Origin: Syntrophomonadaceae bacterium
GTDB lineage: Bacteria; Bacillota; Dethiobacteria; SKNC01
Reading direction: 5' to 3'
Length of the DNA stretch: 5,528 nucleotides
Assembly (NCBI GenBank): GCA_003555415.1
Contig: PWHX01000127.1
Location: 1-5,528 of the forward strand
Shown: positions 1-5,394 of the stretch, piece after piece
How positions within the stretch are numbered: position 1 is the stretch's first letter
Layout of the letters: each line of letters opens with the position of its first letter
Notes under the pieces: generated by a model
The model's input: the letters and a program-made list of their open reading frames with translations, nothing else
Told to the model about the DNA's origin: nothing
Databases searched by the model: none
Program-made: the position numbers and the translations under genes

Positions 1-15
1 ACACATTTAATTCCT

Positions 16-44
16 TTTATAATAACTTTCAAACACAATTTCAA
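16..44 (-). promoter_or_regulatory. Candidate divergent sigma-A promoter
   Basis: On the minus strand, TTGAAA (44-39) and TATAAA (21-16) are separated by exactly 17 nt, each matching 5 of 6 consensus bases. It would drive a gene to the left of the window. A minus-strand ATG at 6-4 with AAAAGG 6 nt upstream is visible, but that Shine-Dalgarno would lie inside the promoter, so the promoter and that start cannot both be right. Confidence 0.35.
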
Positions 45-95
45 AACTAAACATATTTAGTCTCCGCTTATCTTTTATAACAGAGCACACCAGTT

Positions 96-102
96 TTCGA
101 CA
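96..102 (-). promoter_or_regulatory. Spo0A box-like site upstream of first acs
   Basis: TTCGACA is the exact reverse complement of the Spo0A box TGTCGAA. The longer match TTCGACAAA (96-104) also fits the extended box. It overlaps the -35 region of the candidate sigma-A promoter at 97-125, a position compatible with repression. A 7-mer alone is weak evidence. Confidence 0.4.
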
Positions 103-125
103 AATTGTTTGAAAATTCTTAATAT
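97..125 (+). promoter_or_regulatory. Candidate sigma-A promoter for first acs
   Basis: TCGACA (97-102, 5 of 6 consensus bases) and TAATAT (120-125, 4 of 6) are separated by 17 nt. It would give a leader of about 195 nt before the first acs start. It overlaps the Spo0A box-like site at 96-102. Support is modest because of the AT-rich background. Confidence 0.35.
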
Positions 126-153
126 AAGAAAAAGTTAGAATATTGAGAAAATC

Positions 154-163
154 TTTGTCGACC
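154..163 (+). promoter_or_regulatory. Second Spo0A box-like site
   Basis: TTTGTCGACC contains TGTCGAC (156-162), six of seven bases of the Spo0A box. Its core TTTGTCGA is the exact inverse of TCGACAAA at 97-104, so the two sites form an 8-bp inverted repeat with a 49-nt spacer. Confidence 0.33.
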
Positions 164-194
164 TTTTTACTACTAGCTCTATGGATCAAGAAAA

Positions 195-216
195 AAGGAG
201 GTGAAGGATCATGTGA
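195..216 (+). promoter_or_regulatory. Near-perfect Shine-Dalgarno leading to an ATG-TGA start-stop
   Basis: AAGGAGGTGA (195-204) is fully complementary to the usual Firmicute 16S 3' end. It stands 6 nt before ATG (211-213), which is immediately followed by TGA (214-216). An overlapping GTG at 213 would give only MNVN before a stop, and ATG at 181 gives a 7-codon frame ending in the Shine-Dalgarno itself. It is either a leader element acting through ribosome binding or the remains of a lost gene start. Confidence 0.45.
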
Positions 217-326
217 ACGTAAATTGAAAACTTTTAATGAGGAAGTGCATGTATTAGGTTTTCTTTTAACAAAAAAATAATTACTAGTTTTATTTTAATA
301 AATTAATTATAAGGAGGTTTTATTTA

Positions 327-2345
327 ATGTCAGAAGATAAAACGTATCAAGTAACCATGGAAGAGCATGAATTTATCTATCCTAGGTATGAGTTTGTGGC
401 CCAGGCTAACGTGAGTGACCCGGATATATTTGAAAGGATGAGCCTGGATAAGTTTCCATATTACTACAAGGAATTTGCAGATATGCTGGAATGGGATGAG
501 TACTGGCACACCATGCTGGACACCAGCGACGCTCCCTGTTGGAAATGGTTTGTAGGAGGAAGACTCAATGCCAGCTACAACTGTGTAGACAGGCACTTGA
601 AAGAGAACAAGAACAAAACAGCCATCCACTATGTGCCGGAGCCTGAGGGTGAGGCCATAGAGCATATAACTTACCAGAATCTTTATATGAGGGTTAATGA
701 AGTTGCTGCCGTGTTAAGAGATGAAATGGGGTTAAAAAAAGGAGATAGGGTTACCCTGCACTTGCCCATGACCCCTGAGCTTCCCATAACCATGCTAGCC
801 TGTGCTAGACTGGGAATTATTCACTCCCAGGTTTTCGGTGGATTTAGTGGAAAGGCTGCTGGAGAAAGGGCCTGGGACTCGGAAAGTGAAATTCTGATCA
901 CCATGGATGCTTACTATCGTAGCGGCAAATTGCTGGATCATTTTGAGAAGGCGGAGGAAGCCTGCAAAAGATCTGAAGAAGAAGGACAAAAGATTAAAAC
1001 GGTCCTTGTTTGGCAGCGCTATAAAGGAAAACACTCTTCTCCGACACCCTTGAAAGAAGGTCGAGACCTGGTAATGAACGATCTTATAGAGAAACATAAA
1101 AGGGTTAAAGTGGATCCAGTTTCCATGCCTGCTGAGGATATCTTGTTTCTCATGTATACCAGTGGTACCACTGGAAGACCCAAGGGAATTCAGCACTCCA
1201 CCGGTGGATACTTGGCTTATGTGACAGCCATGACCTATATCATCCAGGATGTTCAGCCTACTGATGTATACTGGTGTATGGCGGATATCGGATGGATAAC
1301 CGGTCACTCTTTTATTGTATACGGTCCGCTGTCCCTGGGTGCCAGCACTGTTGTCTACGAAGGAACGCCTACCTATCCTGATCCCGGCCGTTGCTGGAGG
1401 ATTGCTGAGGAGCTGGATGTTAACATCTATCACACCTCGCCTACAGCTATTCGTATGTTAAGGAAAGCCGGATATGACGAGCCTGATAACTATAACCATA
1501 AATTCAAGCTTATGTGTACTGTTGGTGAGCCCATTGAGCCGGAAGTTTGGAAATGGTATTATGAAAAAGTAGGTAAGAATCAGGCTGCCATCGTGGATAC
1601 CTACTGGCAGACTGAAAACGGAGGATTCCTCTGCAGTAGCGTGCCGGGGATAGAACCCATGAAGCCGGGAAGTGCCGGTAAAACAGTGCCCGGACTTCAC
1701 GCCGTTGTTTACGATGACACAGGTAGAGAGATGGAGCCTGGAGAAGGTAAAGCCGGTAATATATGCATGAGAAACCCCTGGCCGGGATCCATGCAGACTA
1801 TCTGGAAGGACCGGGATCGCTATGTGAGAACCTACTACGAGCGCTATTGTAAAGATCCCAAGAGCAAAGACTGGCGGGACTGGCCCTATATGACCGGTGA
1901 TGCAGCTGTGCTGGCGGCAGATGGGTACTTCCGGATCCTGGGAAGAATCGACGACATTATTAATGTAGCCGGTCACCGACTGGGAACTAAAGAGGTGGAA
2001 TCTGCTGCCCTGGTAGTGGAGGAAGTCGCTGAAGCGGCGGTTGTGGCTGCTAAGGATGAAATTAAAGGTGCAGTGCCTGACCTTTATGTTTCCCTCAAGC
2101 CCGGGTTTGAGCCCAGTACTGAGCTAGAGAAGAAAATCAATGCTACTATTAGGGATGTTGTAGGCCCCATTGCAACTCCCAAGGGTGTCTGGATTGTTCC
2201 CGATATGCCTAAAACCCGTTCCGGAAAAATTATGCGCCGTGTGTTGGCATGTGTATCTAATAATACTGATACAGGTGACGTAACCACATTGGCTAACCCG
2301 GAAGTAGTAGAGTTAATTGAGGAAATGGTTAAGAAAGGGAAATAG
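327..2345 (+). CDS. acs: Acetyl-CoA synthetase (AMP-forming), divergent paralogue
   Basis: This encodes a 672-residue cytoplasmic ANL-superfamily enzyme predicted to make acetyl-CoA from acetate, ATP and CoA via acetyl-AMP. Visible landmarks are the Acs N-terminal block with YNCVDRHL near 84-91, the P-loop YTSGTTGRPKG (277-287), ADIGWITGH (319-327), VGEP (399-402), DTYWQTENGG (424-433), the adenylate Asp in MTGD (D525), hinge/A8 block GRIDDIINVAGHR (539-551), and PKTRSGK (628-634). By comparison with Salmonella Acs, the acetate pocket (I324, T325, V399, W427) is acetate-type and K634 is the reversibly acetylated lysine; R609 matches a CoA-binding Arg. Oddities: TENGG replaces TETGG, about ten extra residues lie near 507-517, and RRVLACVS replaces the usual RRILRK after the lysine. 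The start is fixed by AAGGAGG (311-317), 9 nt before ATG. It is about 20 residues longer than typical Acs. Another short acyl substrate cannot be excluded. Confidence 0.93.
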   Translation: MSEDKTYQVTMEEHEFIYPRYEFVAQANVSDPDIFERMSLDKFPYYYKEFADMLEWDEYWHTMLDTSDAPCWKWFVGGRLNASYNCVDRHLKENKNKTAIHYVPEPEGEAIEHITYQNLYMRVNEVAAVLRDEMGLKKGDRVTLHLPMTPELPITMLACARLGIIHSQVFGGFSGKAAGERAWDSESEILITMDAYYRSGKLLDHFEKAEEACKRSEEEGQKIKTVLVWQRYKGKHSSPTPLKEGRDLVMNDLIEKHKRVKVDPVSMPAEDILFLMYTSGTTGRPKGIQHSTGGYLAYVTAMTYIIQDVQPTDVYWCMADIGWITGHSFIVYGPLSLGASTVVYEGTPTYPDPGRCWRIAEELDVNIYHTSPTAIRMLRKAGYDEPDNYNHKFKLMCTVGEPIEPEVWKWYYEKVGKNQAAIVDTYWQTENGGFLCSSVPGIEPMKPGSAGKTVPGLHAVVYDDTGREMEPGEGKAGNICMRNPWPGSMQTIWKDRDRYVRTYYERYCKDPKSKDWRDWPYMTGDAAVLAADGYFRILGRIDDIINVAGHRLGTKEVESAALVVEEVAEAAVVAAKDEIKGAVPDLYVSLKPGFEPSTELEKKINATIRDVVGPIATPKGVWIVPDMPKTRSGKIMRRVLACVSNNTDTGDVTTLANPEVVELIEEMVKKGK

Positions 2346-2388
2346 AGTAGATATAAAGTAAATTCTACAAACACCCAATGTTTAGAAA

Positions 2389-2430
2389 AAAGAGAGGGGC
2401 TCCGGTTAAACCGGGGCCCCTCTCTTTATA
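2389..2430 (+). terminator. Intrinsic terminator of the first acs gene
   Basis: A perfect 12-bp stem, AAAGAGAGGGGC (2389-2400) with GCCCCTCTCTTT (2416-2427), is extended by five inner pairs (one G-U) to a TTAAA loop. The 3' arm ends in TTT, followed by ATA, so the U-tract is short but the stem is very stable. It lies 43 nt after the stop codon, and the group II intron relic begins 4 nt beyond the stem. The A-rich left flank could give some activity on the opposite strand. Confidence 0.92.
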
Positions 2431-2431
2431 G

Positions 2432-2622
2432 GTGCGCCCGGCACGGGCGCAGTCTAACGAGTGAGAGTCCCGAGCACGCCCGGTGGCGGGAAGTGCATAG
2501 CCTAAGACAAGGGTGTCCTTGGTGACGAGGAATCTGAAGGAAGTCGGCGGCAAATCTCTGGCCTGACGAACAGAAATCACATCAGGCGAACCGTGTGTAC
2601 CGTTCGGTACACACGGCGGTTC
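2432..2622 (+). mobile_element. Group II intron relic, class C type, 5' domain I fragment without ORF
   Basis: The segment opens with GTGCGCCCGGCACGGGCGCA, which folds into the same terminal hairpin (GCGCCC 2434-2439 with GGGCGC 2445-2450) as domain I of class C introns such as the Oceanobacillus iheyensis intron, recalled from memory. Further family matches follow in order: GTGAGAGTCCCGA (2461-2473), AAGGGTGTCC (2509-2518), GGAATCTGAAGGAAG (2529-2543), GGCAAA (2549-2554) and GAGG/CAGG-type sequence near 2583. The match stops near 2588. No reverse-transcriptase ORF, maturase or complete domains II-VI follow; only a domain V-like hairpin is present. Its position directly behind a terminator hairpin is the known target preference of class C introns. 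It is judged an internally deleted, non-mobile remnant. The 3' limit is approximate. Confidence 0.82.
2588..2622. repeat. Strong hairpin resembling group II intron domain V
   Basis: CCGTGTGTACC (2591-2601) and GGTACACACGG (2606-2616) form an 11-bp perfect stem with a GTTC loop. GAA (2588-2590) and TTC (2620-2622) can add outer pairs around a CGG bulge. The reverse complement starts GAACCGCCGTGTGTACCGAA, very close to the class C domain V pattern, including the CGC catalytic triad and a GAAC loop. In the forward direction the 5' strand lacks the triad. It is followed by TTCTTTAGTTT, so a terminator role is also possible. Confidence 0.65.
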
Positions 2623-2710
2623 TTTAGTTTACGTATACTTTCAGACAATAGCTGGTCAAGGACATAAATCTGATAGGGTTTGGGAAAATTTCAAAAAATT
2701 TAGTCACTTA

Positions 2711-2742
2711 AGAAGGAATTACACGAAGTAGATAGAATATAT
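2711..2742 (+). promoter_or_regulatory. Candidate sigma-H type promoter upstream of second acs
   Basis: AGGAATT (2714-2720) and GAAT (2735-2738) are separated by 14 nt. This matches the sigma-H consensus (AGGAWWT about 14 nt before GAAT) and the geometry of the Bacillus spoVG promoter. It lies about 410 nt before the second acs start, so it would give a long leader or drive an unrecognised small RNA. The same element, with the same spacing, recurs at 5301-5332. Confidence 0.6.
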
Positions 2743-3014
2743 TTATATACAGAACAGGCAAAGGGGCAAAGGAAAGATAGTAGTCTGAATATTTAAATTT
2801 TTTTTACATATTAAAAGTCAAAGTTTTACAAGTTTTTGGCTTTTTAAATAGCTATTAAGTGTAATGAGGATATTAATTTATGAAAGGAGGGAGGAAGCTT
2901 AAATTTAAAAAAATTCCATAGATTAAAAAAATTTTTTACAAAAGAGATTGAAAATTACTTATATTTTAAAGTTTTAGATAATTTTAAATTTTACAAAAAA
3001 TTTATTGGGCAATA
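2743..3014. other. AT-rich leader region with no recognised gene
   Basis: This stretch between the sigma-H-type promoter and the candidate sigma-A promoter is dominated by A and T runs. It contains a purine-rich GAAAGGAGGGA (2882-2892) that looks like a strong ribosome site but has no usable start just behind it. A 13-codon frame (ATG 2880 to TAG 2921, a Lys-rich peptide) overlaps that tract and has only a weak upstream ribosome site. No RNA gene or riboswitch was recognised. Confidence 0.4.
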
Positions 3015-3043
3015 TTAATAGCTCAAAACTGATCAACTATAAT
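3015..3043 (+). promoter_or_regulatory. Candidate sigma-A promoter for second acs
   Basis: A perfect -10 TATAAT (3038-3043) lies 17 nt after a weak -35 TTAATA (3015-3020, 4 of 6 consensus bases). Initiation near 3050 would give a leader of about 100 nt. An overlapping alternative, TTTACA (2990-2995) with 17 nt to TATTAA (3013-3018), is weaker. The region is very AT-rich, so chance matches are likely. Confidence 0.42.
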
Positions 3044-3055
3044 TCTAAAAGGGGG

Positions 3056-3068
3056 TTATGCTGCATAA
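3056..3068. promoter_or_regulatory. Palindrome TTATGC-T-GCATAA, possible operator
   Basis: A perfect 6-bp inverted repeat with a 1-nt centre lies just downstream of the predicted start of the second acs transcript. This is a usual place for a repressor site. No regulator family was recognised from it. Confidence 0.3.
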
Positions 3069-3151
3069 ATCAAAATAGTTTAGTTATAAGTAATGGATTT
3101 AATGTTCCAGTATTAAGGTAATACAAAATTTAGAGGAGGCGTTGTATTTAA

Positions 3152-5113
3152 ATGTCAGAAATTAAAAAATTCCCATCTTCAGAGGAATTCAGTAAAAATG
3201 CACATATTAAGTCTTTTGAACAGTACCAGGAAATGTATAAGAAGTCTGTCGAGGATCCCGAAGGTTTCTGGGGGGAAGCAGGAGAAGAATTTCTAGATTG
3301 GTTTAAGAAGTTTGATAAGGTGATGGATTATGACTTTGTAAAGGCCAACATTAAGTTTTTTGAGGGCGGCAAATTAAACGCTGCTTACAACTGTTTAGAC
3401 CGTCACCTGGACACCTGGAAGAAGAACAAAGCTGCTATTATCTGGCAGGGTGAGCCTGAAGATGATGTAAGAACTTTCACTTACCAGCAGTTACATCGTG
3501 AAGTATCCCGTTTTGCTAATGTATTGAAAAAGAATGGCATTAAAAAAGGTGACAGAGTATGTATATACTTGGGCATGGTTCCCGAATTGACTATTTCCAT
3601 GCTAGCCTGTGCCAGAATAGGTGCCATCCATAGTATCGTATTCGGAGGATTTAGCTCTGATTCCATTAAGGACAGGGTTCTGGATTCCGAGTGTAAAATG
3701 GTGATCACTTCTAATTGCAGCTTAAGGGCAGGAAAAACAGTCCCTCTAAAAGCTAATGCAGATGCTGCAGTTGAGCAGTGTGACTGTGTTGAAAAGGTTA
3801 TAGTAGTTAACAGAACTGATGATGTAAAGGTAGATATGGTAGCAGGTCGCGACATATGGTGGGAAGATGAAATGAGTGCTGATGATATCAGCGATGAATG
3901 TCCTTGTGAAGAAATGGAATCAGAGGATCCCCTTTTCATTCTTTATACCAGCGGTAGCACTGGTAAACCTAAAGGAGTTCTTCATACTACAGCCGGCTAT
4001 GTTCTGTTTGCTATGCATACCACAAAGTATGTTTTTGACGTCCATGAAGAAGATACCTATTGGTGTACTGCCGATATCGGGTGGATTACCGGTCACTCAT
4101 ACATTGCATATGGCCCTCTGGCCCTTGGCACTACTTCACTGATGTTTGAAGGAGTTCCCAGTTATCCTGCTCCCGACAGGTTCTGGCAGATAGTAGAGAA
4201 GTTTAAAGTTAACCAGTTCTATACTGCTCCTACTGCTCTAAGAGCCATGATTAAGGACGGCGACAAGTGGCCTCTGGGAAGAGACCTGAGCAGCCTTAAA
4301 GTACTGGGCACCGTAGGTGAGCCTATTAACCCAGGGGTATGGCAGTGGTACTACGAGGTTATTGGTAAAGAGAAATGCCCCATTGTAGATACCTATTGGC
4401 AAACTGAAACCGGTGGTCACCTAATTACACCACTGCCCGGCGCTATTTCTCAGAAGCCTGGCTCTGCAACGCTACCTTATTTTGGTGTTGAGCCTGCAAT
4501 ATTTGACCAGGAGGGTAATGAGTTAGAAGGTAATGATGTAAGGGGTTACCTGGTAATCAAGAAGCCCTGGCCTGGCCAAATGAGAACTGTTTATGGTGAC
4601 CATGAGAGATTCAGACAGACCTACTTTGATATGTTCCCGGGTGTCTATCTTACTGGTGACAACGCAATGAGGGACGCAGATGGTTACTACTGGATTCTGG
4701 GCCGTATCGATGACGTGATCAACGTGTCCGGCCACAGAATGGGGACTGCCGAAGTTGAAAGTGCCCTGGTAAGCCATTCGGCTGTTGCTGAGGCAGCAGT
4801 TGTTGGATACCCCCATGAGGTTAAAGGTGAAGGTATTTATGCCTACTGCATCCTGAAGGGTGGAAATGAGCCCAGCGATGAGTTAAAGCAGGAGCTAAGG
4901 AAGCACGTTCGAGGAGTAATTGGACCTATCGCCACACCTGACTTTATCATCCTTACCCCCGGGCTGCCTAAAACAAGAAGCGGTAAGATTATGCGCCGTA
5001 TCTTGAGGAAAGTTGCCAGTGGCGAGTTTGAACAAATTGGTGACACCAGTACCCTGGCTGATCCCGGAGTAGTTGAAGGAATCGTTAAGCTGGCCAAGGA
5101 AATGAAAGGCTAA
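3152..5113 (+). CDS. acs: Acetyl-CoA synthetase (AMP-forming), canonical
   Basis: This encodes a 653-residue acetate:CoA ligase, essentially the usual length (Salmonella Acs has 652). It has FWGEAGEEFLDWF near 39-51, YNCLDRHL, P-loop YTSGSTGKPKG (265-275), ADIGWITGH (307-315), VGEP (388-391), DTYWQTETGG (413-422), D503 in LTGD, GRIDDVINVSGHR (517-529) and PKTRSGK (606-612) followed by the standard RRILRKVAS. Known Acs structures imply an acetate pocket of I312, T313, V388 and W416; the valine and tryptophan argue against propionate- or longer-chain specificity. K612 is the expected acetylation site and R587 a CoA contact. AGAGGAGG (3132-3139) lies 12 nt before the ATG, slightly long. The gene ends in tandem stops TAA TAA and is followed by its own terminator. 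It is a full-length homologue of the gene at 327-2345 but clearly an old duplicate, since the proteins differ throughout. Confidence 0.96.
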   Translation: MSEIKKFPSSEEFSKNAHIKSFEQYQEMYKKSVEDPEGFWGEAGEEFLDWFKKFDKVMDYDFVKANIKFFEGGKLNAAYNCLDRHLDTWKKNKAAIIWQGEPEDDVRTFTYQQLHREVSRFANVLKKNGIKKGDRVCIYLGMVPELTISMLACARIGAIHSIVFGGFSSDSIKDRVLDSECKMVITSNCSLRAGKTVPLKANADAAVEQCDCVEKVIVVNRTDDVKVDMVAGRDIWWEDEMSADDISDECPCEEMESEDPLFILYTSGSTGKPKGVLHTTAGYVLFAMHTTKYVFDVHEEDTYWCTADIGWITGHSYIAYGPLALGTTSLMFEGVPSYPAPDRFWQIVEKFKVNQFYTAPTALRAMIKDGDKWPLGRDLSSLKVLGTVGEPINPGVWQWYYEVIGKEKCPIVDTYWQTETGGHLITPLPGAISQKPGSATLPYFGVEPAIFDQEGNELEGNDVRGYLVIKKPWPGQMRTVYGDHERFRQTYFDMFPGVYLTGDNAMRDADGYYWILGRIDDVINVSGHRMGTAEVESALVSHSAVAEAAVVGYPHEVKGEGIYAYCILKGGNEPSDELKQELRKHVRGVIGPIATPDFIILTPGLPKTRSGKIMRRILRKVASGEFEQIGDTSTLADPGVVEGIVKLAKEMKG

Positions 5114-5152
5114 TAAGTCATATTATTAGTAAAGATAAATAAAGAAATTTAG

Positions 5153-5188
5153 AAAGATGGCCCGGCTGATAAGTTGGGCCATCTTTTG
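5153..5188 (+). terminator. Intrinsic terminator of the second acs gene
   Basis: An 11-bp perfect stem, AAAGATGGCCC (5153-5163) with GGGCCATCTTT (5176-5186), continues through two G-T wobbles and one C-G pair to a TGATAA loop. The arm runs into TTTTGT. It lies about 40 nt after the stop codons, matching the spacing at the first acs gene. Confidence 0.92.
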
Positions 5189-5191
5189 TAG

Positions 5192-5204
5192 GTACGCCCG
5201 GCAT
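5192..5204 (+). mobile_element. Short group II intron 5'-end remnant
   Basis: GTACGCCCGGCAT matches the first 13 nt of the relic at 2432 (GTGCGCCCGGCAC) at 11 positions. It starts 5 nt after the terminator stem, compared with 4 nt in the first copy, and both are preceded by TTNTAG. The similarity ends at once afterwards. It is short enough that chance or another function cannot be excluded; the matching position relative to the terminator is the main support. Confidence 0.5.
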
Positions 5205-5300
5205 CTGTGGCTTAGTCGCTGATAAGGGAATGTTATTGAAATAAATTATCAGAATATTCTAAAATTAATTTGCATAAAGCTTTAAAAATTTCATTATCTA

Positions 5301-5332
5301 AGAAGGAATTAGTCTTTATACATAGAATATTT
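5301..5332 (+). promoter_or_regulatory. Candidate sigma-H type promoter, second copy
   Basis: AGGAATT (5304-5310) and GAAT (5325-5328) are again separated by exactly 14 nt. Flanking sequence is also shared with the copy at 2711: AAAATTTCA upstream and an ATAGAATAT, TTTATAT, ACAG series downstream. It would transcribe toward the right edge, where a gene is expected outside the window. Confidence 0.6.
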
Positions 5333-5365
5333 ATTTATATTTACAGGTACAATTAGCTGAGTATT

Positions 5366-5394
5366 TTGACAAAATAAGTCTTTTTTGTCATAAT
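5366..5394 (+). promoter_or_regulatory. Consensus sigma-A promoter overlapped by an inverted repeat
   Basis: A perfect -35 TTGACA (5366-5371) and a -10 CATAAT (5389-5394) are separated by the ideal 17 nt. TGACAAAA (5367-5374) and TTTTGTCA (5383-5390) form a perfect 8-bp inverted repeat with an 8-nt spacer covering most of the promoter, which suggests an operator for a dimeric regulator. Transcription would start near 5401 and run off the right edge. Confidence 0.6.

Noticed and set aside
7..189. 60-residue minus-strand frame over the first acs upstream region
   Set aside because: It needs a TTG start without a Shine-Dalgarno, has no recognisable domain, and overlaps the candidate promoters and Spo0A-like sites.
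1..326. Catabolite-responsive (cre) site upstream of acs
   Set aside because: Looked for the CcpA-type TGWAANCGNTNWCA pattern in both acs upstream regions and found no convincing match.
795..1976. Long minus-strand frames opposite the first acs gene
   Set aside because: They are antisense shadows of a strongly conserved coding sequence, with no ribosome site or recognisable protein family.
2084..2374. Minus-strand frame opposite the 3' end of the first acs gene
   Set aside because: It is antisense to the PKTRSGK-containing C-terminus and has no upstream signals.
2365..2580. 71-residue minus-strand frame across the terminator and intron relic
   Set aside because: It crosses a terminator hairpin and structured intron RNA sequence, so the open frame is incidental.
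2431..2622. Riboswitch or tRNA-like RNA behind the first acs gene
   Set aside because: The ordered matches to group II intron domain I explain the conserved GC-rich blocks better, and it lies downstream of a terminator with no gene close behind.
3876..4142. 88-residue plus-strand frame inside the second acs gene
   Set aside because: It is out of frame within the conserved Acs core and lacks a ribosome site; its hydrophobic look is a frame-shift effect.
5251..5260. AGAATATTCT perfect palindrome
   Set aside because: It is ten bases of AT-rich sequence with no nearby promoter alignment; chance is likely.
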